Positions 57,278 through 64,000 of a stretch of 64,000 nucleotides of DNA are shown here, one piece after another (the first letter of the stretch is position 1; each line of letters starts with the position of its first letter). Where the stretch lies: the NCBI GenBank assembly GCA_017619615.1, contig JAFZRY010000023.1, positions 1 to 64,000 on the forward strand, in the 5' to 3' direction. The stretch comes from Lachnospiraceae bacterium. GTDB taxonomy: Bacteria > Bacillota > Clostridia > Lachnospirales > Lachnospiraceae. Position numbers and translations under genes: made by a program. The notes under the pieces were generated by a model. It saw nothing but the letters and a program-made list of their open reading frames with translations, was not told where the DNA came from and did no database searches.

Positions 57278-57625
57278 ATGATCAGAAAACGGATCGGACG
57301 AATTATCGGAATCGTATTGGGCCTTTTGATCCTGTACCTTGTGCTGTGCACGTTCAACGTTTTCCCGATCACGCGGGCCCAGGTGCAGCCGTTCGTCGTG
57401 ACGCCTTCCGGCCGGACTTATCTGGTCGTGAACGACGCGCAGCCGGTGGAGGACGTCCTGATCCGGACCCTCCTGATGACGGAGGAGATCGATGCCGGAC
57501 AGCAGGAGAGCATGGACGCTTTCCGGGGATACCGCTTCTACCGCGCCCGCTTCACGTCGGACGACCGGTTCATTTACGCGGTGACGCCGGAAGGAAAGAT
57601 CAGAAAATGCGAGGCCCGCGATTAG
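57278..57625 (+). CDS. Small membrane-anchored protein of unknown function
   Basis: The 115-residue protein has a basic N-terminus and one membrane helix (residues about 8-27), followed by an extracytoplasmic domain. That domain includes VTPSGRTYLVVNDAQPVEDVLIRTLLMTE and GYRFYRARFTSDDRFIYAVTPEGK. I recognise no family. A good AAAGGAGGCATAACC RBS precedes the ATG. It sits between polC and a glucosidase in the same direction. It is a likely real gene by its codon use and topology. Confidence 0.7.
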   Translation: MIRKRIGRIIGIVLGLLILYLVLCTFNVFPITRAQVQPFVVTPSGRTYLVVNDAQPVEDVLIRTLLMTEEIDAGQQESMDAFRGYRFYRARFTSDDRFIYAVTPEGKIRKCEARD

Positions 57626-57652
57626 CGCGGCCGCGGGATGACAGGAGGACAC

Positions 57653-59485
57653 ATGCTGACCCTTGACAGTACGATAGGCGAATTATACCGCAGCCCCATC
57701 GGGCACGACCTGGCGGACCGGATCCTGCTGCAGCTCGGCCTGCCGCAGAGCACGCTGACCAACCCGCTGGTCTCGCACATGAAGATCCGTTCCGCGTCCA
57801 AACTGGTGCCCGGAAAGCTCGACCCCGCGCTGTTCGACGCGATCCTGAACCTGGTGAACCGCGAGCCGGAGAACGTGCCCGCGTCCGCCGCGCCGGTCAA
57901 GCCCGCGTGGTGGAAGGAAGCGGTGTTTTACCAGATCTACCCGCGCAGTTTCTGCGATTCCAACGGCGACGGGATCGGGGACATCCCCGGCATCCTTTCG
58001 CGCCTGGATTATCTGAAGGACCTCGGCGTCGACGCGCTGTGGCTCTCTCCGGTCTACGATTCACCGAACGACGACAACGGCTACGACATCCGCGATTACC
58101 GGGCGATCATGAAGGAATTCGGCACCATGGAGGACTTCGACCGCCTGCTCGCCGAAGTGCACGCCCGCGGCATGCGCCTGATCATGGACCTCGTTATCAA
58201 CCACACCTCGGACGAGCACCCCTGGTTTCAGGAAGCGCTCGCGGACCCGGCCTCGCCCCGCCGCGGCTATTATTTCCTGCGGCCCGGCACGCCGGATGCC
58301 TTGCCCAACAACTGGGGCAGCTTTTTCTCCGGCCCCGCCTGGCGCTATTTCCCGGAGCAGCAGCTCTGGGGCCTGCACCTGTTCTCGAAGAAGCAGATGG
58401 ACCTGAACTGGGAGAACGATGCGCTGCGGCAGGAAGTGCTGGAGATGATCCGCTGGTGGCTGGAAAAAGGCGTCGACGGTTTCCGCATGGACGTCATCAA
58501 CTACATCTCCAAGGATCCGGGCCTGCCGGACGGCGATCCCACCGTCACGGAGCTGATCGGCATCAGCGGGATGGAGCACTATGTCTACGGCCCGCGCCTG
58601 CACGAGTTCCTGCAGCAGATCCGCCGCGAGGCGTTCGAGCCGTACGGGGCTTTCTCCGTGGGCGAGGGCCCCGGCCTGGGCATGAACATGAGCCGCATGG
58701 TCACGGCGGAAGAGCGCCGCGAACTGGACATGGTCTTTTCCTTCGATCATCTGGAAACGCCCGGACACGGCCGCCTGGAAGATTATGAATACGACCTGAA
58801 CTATTACCGCGACCACATCCTGCAATGGATCCGCGGCTACGGCAATAACTGCCGCATCGCGCTGTTCTTCAACAACCACGACAATCCGCGCATGGTCAGC
58901 AAAGTCAGCCGCGACAGGTCGCTGCACCCGCACATCGCCAAACTCCTGGCCGTCCTGCAGCTCACGCTGCCGGGCACGCCGTTTATTTACCAGGGCGATG
59001 AAATGGGCCTCTCCAACTATCATTTCACGAACCTGGACCAAATCACGGATGTGGAGGCGAAAGGCTTCGTCGCCGAAAACCGCGGCAAACGCAGCGACGC
59101 CGACCTCCTGCACGTCCTCAACGCCGGCAGCCGCGAACACGCCCGCATCCTCCTCCCCGGCGGCGGGCAGCTCCCGCCCTGGCACGCCGGCGTGACCCAG
59201 CAGACCCCGGACAAAGACGTGGAAGAGTCTTACCGCTTCCTCCTGAAGCTCCGCCGCGAAAGCAAAGTCTTCCCCTACGGGACGTTTGAGCTGATCAGCG
59301 ACAAAAAGAACGCCTTCGTCTACCGCCGCACACTGAATGGCAAGAGCTATGTCATCGAATGCAACCTCGCCGCCGAGCCGCGCAAACCTCTGTACAAGTC
59401 GAAAAAGGCTCGCCTGATCTTCGACTCCCAGCCTCTCCACACCGGAGAACTCGGGCCGTACCACGCGCAGATCTGGGAAGAATAG
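57653..59485 (+). CDS. GH13 alpha-glucosidase with N-terminal extension
   Basis: The 610-residue protein has a GH13 catalytic domain from about residue 85. It includes VFYQIYPRSFCDSNGDGIGD and LDYLKDLGVDALWLSP, then VINHTSDEHPWF, and GFRMDVINYISK with the nucleophile Asp. The acid/base is the Glu of FSVGEGPG, and FFNNHDNPRMVS has the third Asp. This fits the oligo-1,6-glucosidase/alpha-glucosidase subfamily. The first 85 residues (TIGELYRSPIGHDLADRIL) form an extra domain not found in the classical enzymes, of unknown role. ACAGGAGGACAC precedes the ATG at 57653. A terminator follows. Confidence 0.9.
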   Translation: MLTLDSTIGELYRSPIGHDLADRILLQLGLPQSTLTNPLVSHMKIRSASKLVPGKLDPALFDAILNLVNREPENVPASAAPVKPAWWKEAVFYQIYPRSFCDSNGDGIGDIPGILSRLDYLKDLGVDALWLSPVYDSPNDDNGYDIRDYRAIMKEFGTMEDFDRLLAEVHARGMRLIMDLVINHTSDEHPWFQEALADPASPRRGYYFLRPGTPDALPNNWGSFFSGPAWRYFPEQQLWGLHLFSKKQMDLNWENDALRQEVLEMIRWWLEKGVDGFRMDVINYISKDPGLPDGDPTVTELIGISGMEHYVYGPRLHEFLQQIRREAFEPYGAFSVGEGPGLGMNMSRMVTAEERRELDMVFSFDHLETPGHGRLEDYEYDLNYYRDHILQWIRGYGNNCRIALFFNNHDNPRMVSKVSRDRSLHPHIAKLLAVLQLTLPGTPFIYQGDEMGLSNYHFTNLDQITDVEAKGFVAENRGKRSDADLLHVLNAGSREHARILLPGGGQLPPWHAGVTQQTPDKDVEESYRFLLKLRRESKVFPYGTFELISDKKNAFVYRRTLNGKSYVIECNLAAEPRKPLYKSKKARLIFDSQPLHTGELGPYHAQIWEE

Positions 59486-59500
59486 AGCGAAAAAACCACC

Positions 59501-59530
59501 AAAAAACCGCCGGTCACCCGGCGGTTTTTT
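59501..59530. terminator. Bidirectional terminator between the glucosidase and hup
   Basis: CCGCCGG (59507-59513) and CCGGCGG (59518-59524) form a stem with a 4-base loop, framed by an A-run (59501-59506) and a T-run (59525-59530). It serves both converging genes. Confidence 0.9.
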
Positions 59531-59553
59531 GTACAGCATTGTATGGGCAGCGA

Positions 59554-59829
59554 TTATTTGTTCACCGCTTCCTTCAGGACGTGGCTGGGCTTGAAGGCGG
59601 GGGCCTTGCAGGCTTCGATCTTCACGGTCTCGTTGGTGCGGGGGTTCTTGCCGGTGCGGGCCTTGCGCTCGCGGACTTCGAACGTACCGAAACCGGTGAT
59701 GCTGACCTTGTCGCCATTGACCAGGACTTTTTCCAGTTCTTCAAAAGCGGCCTTGACGACCAGTTCGGCTTCCTTCTTGGAAACGCCCGCGTTTTCGGCT
59801 ACTGCTGCGATAAAATCTTTCTTATTCAT
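59554..59829 (-). CDS. hup: HU family DNA-binding protein
   Basis: HU bends and packages DNA. The 91-residue protein has the standard length and sequence: MNKKDFIAAVAENAGVSKKEAE, the VSITGFGTFEVRERKARTGKNP core and the beta-arm with NPRT. AAGGAGAACTATCAGC precedes the ATG. It has its own promoter and a terminator shared with the convergent glucosidase gene, so it is likely monocistronic and abundant. Confidence 0.96.
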   Translation of the reverse strand: MNKKDFIAAVAENAGVSKKEAELVVKAAFEELEKVLVNGDKVSITGFGTFEVRERKARTGKNPRTNETVKIEACKAPAFKPSHVLKEAVNK

Positions 59830-59866
59830 GCTGATAGTTCTCCTTTTTTTGCAGAATTACTTGACC

Positions 59867-59894
59867 ATAATAGCACAAACTTCCGGAATTGCAA
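59867..59894 (-). promoter_or_regulatory. hup promoter
   Basis: On the minus strand TTGCAA (59894-59889), a 16-base spacer and TATTAT (59872-59867) lie about 38 bases upstream of the hup start. Confidence 0.65.
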
Positions 59895-59935
59895 GCGTTT
59901 TATGGGATTATTTCAAGGAAAAATGAATATTCTCA

Positions 59936-60922
59936 TTATTCGCGGGCAGGGCCGTTTTTAACCGTCACACCGGTCCCGTCAAAGGCCGGAATCATCTCTT
60001 CCGTGGCGCTGGAGAGGTCCTGGACGTAGCCGTCCTCCCAGTCCGAATAGCGCAGGTAATCCCAGACCCGCTGCCATTCCTCCGGCGTCAGGCGGCGCTT
60101 GAGCGACGGGTATTCGTCCAACTGCCCGCTGTCCGCAAGCACGGCGATGGGCGTGTACTGGCTCAGGAGGCTGAGCAGGAGAGTGCCCGGGGCGAAATGC
60201 TCCAGCAGGAGGTCCAGCACGTCCAGCGTGTTGTCGATAAAGCCGGGCAGGACGAGGTGGCGGACCATGACGCCGCTCTGCAGCAGACCGTCCGCATCCA
60301 TCTGATACGGCCCGCGCTGCCGCAGCATTTCCTGCAGCGCCGCCAGCGCGACGGCCGGATAATCAGCCACACCGGACAGCCGCCGGCCAAGCGCTTCATC
60401 GCCGTACTTGAAGTCCGGCAGGTACACCTGCACGAGACCTTCCAATTGCCGCAGCTGGCCTACCGTTTCATACCCCGAACTGTTCCAGACCACCGGGACG
60501 AGCGGCCGGACCGCCTTCAGCACGCGGGCGACCGCGGGGATGAAATGGGAGGCGGATACGAAATTCAGATTGTGGACACCCTGTTCCAGCAGGCGGTCGA
60601 TGATGCGCCGCAGTTCGTCATCGCTCACTGCCTGCCCCGGGACTTCGCACCGCGAGATTTCATGGTTCTGGCAGAAGACGCAGGCCAGATGGCAGCCCGT
60701 GAAGAAGAGCGTGCCGCTGCCGCGCGTCCCGCTGATGCAGGGCTCCTCGCCGAAGTGCGCCGCGGCGCGGGCCAGGCGGGGCTTTAGGGGCGAACGGCAA
60801 AAGCCCGCCGCTTTCTCCTCCGTGCGCGTGGCGCCGCAGGCACGGGGGCAAAGCCGGCAGGCTTCGGGGACCGCCTCCCGGACGGAAGACGGAGAGTTTA
60901 TTTCCGGGGCGTCAGCCCACAT
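59936..60922 (-). CDS. PflA-like radical SAM protein
   Basis: The 328-residue protein has the N-terminal cysteine-rich motif CRLCPRACGATR with a further Cys (FC) near residue 42. The radical SAM motif CHLACVFC lies near residues 73-80, with the expected C-x3-C-x2-C spacing. This matches the uncharacterised radical SAM family related to pyruvate formate-lyase activase (COG1313-like), whose substrate is unknown. Its ATG lies inside the 3' end of the XRE-TPR gene (11-base overlap), so the two are translated together. Confidence 0.85.
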   Translation of the reverse strand: MWADAPEINSPSSVREAVPEACRLCPRACGATRTEEKAAGFCRSPLKPRLARAAAHFGEEPCISGTRGSGTLFFTGCHLACVFCQNHEISRCEVPGQAVSDDELRRIIDRLLEQGVHNLNFVSASHFIPAVARVLKAVRPLVPVVWNSSGYETVGQLRQLEGLVQVYLPDFKYGDEALGRRLSGVADYPAVALAALQEMLRQRGPYQMDADGLLQSGVMVRHLVLPGFIDNTLDVLDLLLEHFAPGTLLLSLLSQYTPIAVLADSGQLDEYPSLKRRLTPEEWQRVWDYLRYSDWEDGYVQDLSSATEEMIPAFDGTGVTVKNGPARE

Positions 60923-62123
60923 AACCGTGTTCCGCGCCCAGGGCGAGCGCGTCTTTGTATTTGCGCTGCGAGACGTACAGGCGGATCAGGTTTTCCGCGA
61001 ACAGGCGCTTGCAGCCCGTGCCCAGCGTGGCCTCGCCGCTTTCATACAGCTCCCGCAGGATCTCTTCATATTCGTCTGAGCCGCGGTCGCCCTGAATGTA
61101 GCGCAGGTCGGTCAGGCGGAGCAGCTGGTCGTAGATCGCGGGCATGCGGGCGGTCTTGAGCTGGGCCGCGTTCCGCAGATATTCCATGCCCAACTGTTCA
61201 TAGCCCGCTTCAAAATAGCAGACGGACAGTTTCAGCGCGGTGAGGAAGCGCTGGTCCGGGCCGGCTTTCTGCGGGGAATAGGCGTCGACCAGGTAGGGGA
61301 TCGCGTCCGTAAAGCGAAGGTGCTCCAGGAATGCGGAGCCGATCTGGTAGTCGATCAGGGTCGTGACAGCCGCGTCGTAGCTGCGGGAAAGTTCCCGCGC
61401 GCGCTTGTAGTAGCGCAGCATGAAGCCCAGGTCGTTGTAATTGGAATAGCAGGCGCCCAGCAGGTAGCTGCTCCAGAGCAGGATGGGGAGGGATCCTTCC
61501 TCCGCGGCGGCCGAAAAGGCGCGTTCCGCGCAGGCGATGGCGTTCATGTAGTCTTTGCGGACGTAATACGTTTCCGCCATGCTCTGCTTGACGAAGCTGG
61601 TGGGGTTCAGGTTTTCCGCCATGCGCAGCAGGTCCAGCTGGTCCTCGGCTTCGACCTGGCCGGCGCCGGCGTAGTAGAGGAAGAGCTGGTCGTCCTCCAT
61701 GTAGTCCAGGAAGCGGGCCAGGTAGGCGGCTTCCTGATGGCAGACGGGAGCGGATTTGCCGTGCTTCTGCAGCAGGGCGTACAGGTTGAACAGGTGCCAG
61801 CTGAGGTGCAGCTCGCTGTTCTCCATTTCCTGCTGGTGCAGCTTGAGCCAGGCCGCTTCGCGGTCCGCGGTCTCCGAGTGGAAGTATTTGTCAAAATAGG
61901 CGTCCAGCGTGGCCTGCGCCTGGCCGAGCAGTTCCGCGTCCTGGTTGTAGGAGATGCCCAGCGCCATCATGAGCTGCTGCAGGATCGCGGGGCTCGGGTG
62001 GCCCAGGCCCTGCTCGATCTTGCTTAAGTATGAAACGGCGCAGATCCCCCGGCAGAGGGCCTCCTGGCTCAGGCCCTGGTGCAGGCGCTGCTGTTTAATT
62101 AAAAATCCTGTAAAATTTTTCAT
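60912..62123 (-). CDS. XRE helix-turn-helix regulator with TPR-like C-terminus (RNPP-like)
   Basis: The 403-residue protein begins with a Cro/CI-type DNA-binding domain (residues about 5-60, LHQGLSQEALCRGICAVSYLSKIEQG in pattern). The rest is helical repeats of tetratricopeptide character. The domain order is that of RNPP/Rgg-type regulators, many of which bind small secreted peptides. No candidate peptide gene is seen beside it. It is followed, with overlap, by a PflA-like radical SAM gene and is divergent from the methionine gamma-lyase-like gene. A modest AAGGCAGTATC precedes the ATG. Confidence 0.85.
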   Translation of the reverse strand: MKNFTGFLIKQQRLHQGLSQEALCRGICAVSYLSKIEQGLGHPSPAILQQLMMALGISYNQDAELLGQAQATLDAYFDKYFHSETADREAAWLKLHQQEMENSELHLSWHLFNLYALLQKHGKSAPVCHQEAAYLARFLDYMEDDQLFLYYAGAGQVEAEDQLDLLRMAENLNPTSFVKQSMAETYYVRKDYMNAIACAERAFSAAAEEGSLPILLWSSYLLGACYSNYNDLGFMLRYYKRARELSRSYDAAVTTLIDYQIGSAFLEHLRFTDAIPYLVDAYSPQKAGPDQRFLTALKLSVCYFEAGYEQLGMEYLRNAAQLKTARMPAIYDQLLRLTDLRYIQGDRGSDEYEEILRELYESGEATLGTGCKRLFAENLIRLYVSQRKYKDALALGAEHGYVG

Positions 62124-62199
62124 GATACTGCCTTCTTTACGGGACTGAAAAAGGGTATTTTTAACTATACAAGGAAAATCAAAAAAGGCAAGCGGTTTT

Positions 62200-62228
62200 T
62201 TGAAGTTTTTTGAAATCTGTGCTATAAT
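62200..62228 (+). promoter_or_regulatory. Promoter of the methionine gamma-lyase-like gene
   Basis: TTGAAG (62200-62205), a 17-base spacer and consensus TATAAT (62223-62228) lie about 30 bases upstream of the start. The T-rich gap has a long T-run but no clear hairpin. Confidence 0.65.
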
Positions 62229-62257
62229 TCCTCCAAATAACTCTCGGGAGGGACCCT

Positions 62258-63529
62258 ATGCGCGAAGAATACCGGACGCTCGGCGTTTCGGAAGCCGTAT
62301 ATGAACGAGGGGAGGCCGTGCTGCAGACGGTAGCCGAACCGTTCCGCCGCATTGATGAAACCGCGGAGATCAACCAGCTGAAAGTACTGAATGCCATGAT
62401 CCGGAACGGCGTGGCCGACTATCACATGCACGGCTCCACCGGCTACGGCCACGACGACCAGGGCCGCGACACGCTGGAGCGCGTCTACGCGGACGTTTTC
62501 CATACGGAGGACGCCCTGGTGCGCCCGCAGATCACCTGCGGCACGCACGCCCTGTATCTGGCGATGGCCGCCAACCTGAAGGCCGGCGACGAGCTCCTGT
62601 CCCCGGTCGGCGCACCTTACGACACGCTGGAGGAAGTCATCGGCATCCGCCCGTCCGTCGGCTCGCTGGCGGAAAACGGGATCACGTACCGCCAGGTGGA
62701 CCTGCTCCCCGGCGACCGCTTCGACTGGGACGGCATCCGCGCAGCAATCACGGAGAAAACGAAGCTGGCCACGATCCAGCGCTCCCGCGGTTACAGCGCG
62801 CGGAAGACGTTCTCCCCGGCGGAGATCGGGGAACTGATCGCCTTCCTCAAGGCGTGCAGGCCGGACCTGACCGTGATGGTGGACAACTGCTACGGGGAGT
62901 TCACGGACGTCCTGGAGCCGTCGGATTACGGCGCGGACATGGTCGTGGGTTCGCTGATCAAGAACCCGGGCGGCGGGCTCGCCCCGAGCGGCGGGTATAT
63001 CGCAGGCCGGAAGGACCTGATCGAGCGATGCGCGAAGCGCCTGACCGCGCCCGGCCTGGGCAAGGACATGGGCGCCAGCCTGGGCGTCAATCCCGCGTTC
63101 TACCAGGGCTTTTTCCTCGCGCCGACCGTGGTGGCCGGGGCGAAGAAGAGCGCGGTGTTCGCGGCGGCGCTGTATGAGAGCCTGGGCTTCCACGTGAGCC
63201 CGGGGCCGCTGGAGCCGCGCTATGACATCATCCAGGCCATCGACCTGCTGTCGCCGGAGCGGCTGGCCGCGTTCTGCGCGGGCATCCAGGCGGCGGCGCC
63301 GGTGGATTCGTTCGTGAAGCCGGTGGCCTCCGACATGGACGGCTACGCGGACAAGGTCATCATGGCGGCGGGGACGTTCGTGCAGGGCTCCTCCATCGAA
63401 CTGTCCGCCGACGGCCCGCTGCGCGAGCCCTACCGCGTCTTCTTTCAGGGGGGCCTGAGCTGGTTCCACGGCAAGGCCGGCATCCTGCTCTCACTCCAAA
63501 AACTGGTGGACGCAGGCTTCACCCTGTGA
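62258..63529 (+). CDS. Methionine gamma-lyase family protein (aluminium-resistance type)
   Basis: The 423-residue PLP enzyme belongs to the Met_gamma_lyase/aluminium-resistance family of fold-type I enzymes found next to glnA or miaA in many Firmicutes. It shows HMHGSTGYGHDDQGRDTLERVYA in pattern, PQITCGTHALYLA near residue 90, IQRSRGYSARKTF near 170 and MVDNCYGEFTD near 205. The likely PLP-lysine is in GSLIKNPGGGLAPSGG near residue 235. The reaction is assumed to be C-S lyase-like but is not proven for the family. GGGAGGGACCCT precedes the ATG. Confidence 0.88.
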   Translation: MREEYRTLGVSEAVYERGEAVLQTVAEPFRRIDETAEINQLKVLNAMIRNGVADYHMHGSTGYGHDDQGRDTLERVYADVFHTEDALVRPQITCGTHALYLAMAANLKAGDELLSPVGAPYDTLEEVIGIRPSVGSLAENGITYRQVDLLPGDRFDWDGIRAAITEKTKLATIQRSRGYSARKTFSPAEIGELIAFLKACRPDLTVMVDNCYGEFTDVLEPSDYGADMVVGSLIKNPGGGLAPSGGYIAGRKDLIERCAKRLTAPGLGKDMGASLGVNPAFYQGFFLAPTVVAGAKKSAVFAAALYESLGFHVSPGPLEPRYDIIQAIDLLSPERLAAFCAGIQAAAPVDSFVKPVASDMDGYADKVIMAAGTFVQGSSIELSADGPLREPYRVFFQGGLSWFHGKAGILLSLQKLVDAGFTL

Positions 63530-63579
63530 TATAATATTAATTCCTCTTGGGGCTCTTTGGGGAGACTTGGGAGGGAGAA

Positions 63580-64000
63580 TTGAAAGAAAAAACCAACAAA
63601 CAGACGATGAGATCGCTCCCGCTCTCCGAGCGGCCCTATGAGCGATGCTTAAAGCACGGCCCCGGCGCCTTATCGGACGCGGAACTGCTCGCGACGCTGA
63701 TCCGCACCGGGACCCGAAGCCTTTCCGCCGTGGAAGTCGCCCGCACCCTGCTCGCGACGTACGGCGAACGGGACGGCCTGGCCTGCCTGATGCGCCTGTC
63801 CTGCACGGAACTGATGGCGCTGCCGGGCTTCGGCCCCGTCAAGACCGTGGAAGTCCTGGCCGCCGCGGAGCTCTGCCGCCGCATGGCGAAGACCATGCGC
63901 CGCCCGGAGCTGTCCCTGAAGGACCCGTCCTCCATCGCGGCCTATTTCATGGAAGACCTGTGCTACCTCCCGCGGGAGGAGATGCGGGCCGCCATGTTCG
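63580..64000 (+). CDS. radC: RadC family (JAB-domain) protein, 3' end outside the window
   Basis: The frame is open to the window edge, so only the first 140 residues are seen. They read RSLPLSERPYERCLKHGPGALSDAELLATLIRTGTR in pattern, followed by a helix-hairpin-helix segment (LMALPGFGPVKTVEVLAAAEL) and the linker before the JAB/MPN metal domain (PSSIAAYFMEDL, EEMRAAMF). All fit RadC. The start is either TTG at 63580 after GGGAGGGAGAA, or the ATG at 63607. The TTG has the better RBS. A TATAAT at 63531-63536 lies just past the preceding stop. Confidence 0.88.
   Translation, partial: MKEKTNKQTMRSLPLSERPYERCLKHGPGALSDAELLATLIRTGTRSLSAVEVARTLLATYGERDGLACLMRLSCTELMALPGFGPVKTVEVLAAAELCRRMAKTMRRPELSLKDPSSIAAYFMEDLCYLPREEMRAAMF

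Overview
The window is 64 kb of a GC-rich Firmicutes (Clostridia-type) chromosome from an amino-acid-fermenting anaerobe. This rests on a PolC-type replicative polymerase, Gram-positive Shine-Dalgarno sites and sigma-A promoters, a B12-dependent lysine fermentation pathway, NrdR, DegV, PadR and RNPP-like regulators, and the Clostridia order pyrH-frr-uppS-cdsA-rseP-ispG-polC. No order or genus can be fixed from sequence alone. Coding density is high and most large antisense frames are GC-driven shadows.

Layout. 1-3.2 kb: a lower-GC string of unrelated accessory genes (two GNATs, a HAD phosphatase, an NlpC-like protein, a membrane protein, a nitroreductase). 3.4-13.6 kb: lysine fermentation, with cobO divergent from kamB-kamC-membrane ORF, then a lysine riboswitch and kal-kce-kdd-kamA-kamD-kamE. 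13.7-19 kb: ridA and an aminotransferase divergent from a LysR regulator, then degV, a Thr/Pro-rich lipoprotein and a small membrane protein. 19-26.1 kb: a tetronate (four-carbon sugar acid) cluster with a dehydrogenase, two DUF1537 kinases, PdxA2, a GntP permease and a class II aldolase. 26.2-28.5 kb: a lower-GC patch with a PadR pair and secreted proteins. 28.6-39.3 kb: acetoacetyl-CoA synthetase, a large zinc-ribbon membrane protein, a Na/Pi symporter, a GH3-like lipoprotein, prfC, nrdR and yqeG. 39.4-47.9 kb: an ECF sigma/anti-sigma/lipoprotein unit, a heterodimeric ABC exporter, a membrane-anchored XRE regulator and an E2-like protein. 48-57.6 kb: pyrH-frr-uppS-cdsA-rseP-ispG-polC. 57.6-64 kb: a GH13 glucosidase, HU, a PflA-like radical SAM protein with an XRE-TPR regulator, a methionine gamma-lyase-like protein and the start of radC.

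How the genes work together. KamA and KamDE isomerise lysine. Kdd, Kce and Kal carry it to crotonyl-CoA and acetoacetate. CobO can supply adenosylcobalamin and KamBC should reactivate the 5,6-aminomutase. AacS at 28.7 kb could reactivate acetoacetate. The strongest regulatory observation is a lysine riboswitch upstream of kal. Its P1 3' strand is itself part of the 5' arm of the following terminator, so lysine binding should turn transcription on, which suits a catabolic operon.

Other notable points are a PolC with no DnaQ-type exonuclease domain, an E2/CAT-fold protein and a GH3 lipoprotein that each lack expected catalytic residues, three successive terminators that carry the next promoter inside them, and two families of short palindromic intergenic repeats, one with a compensatory base-pair change. 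All family assignments come from motif recognition by eye; no database search was run.
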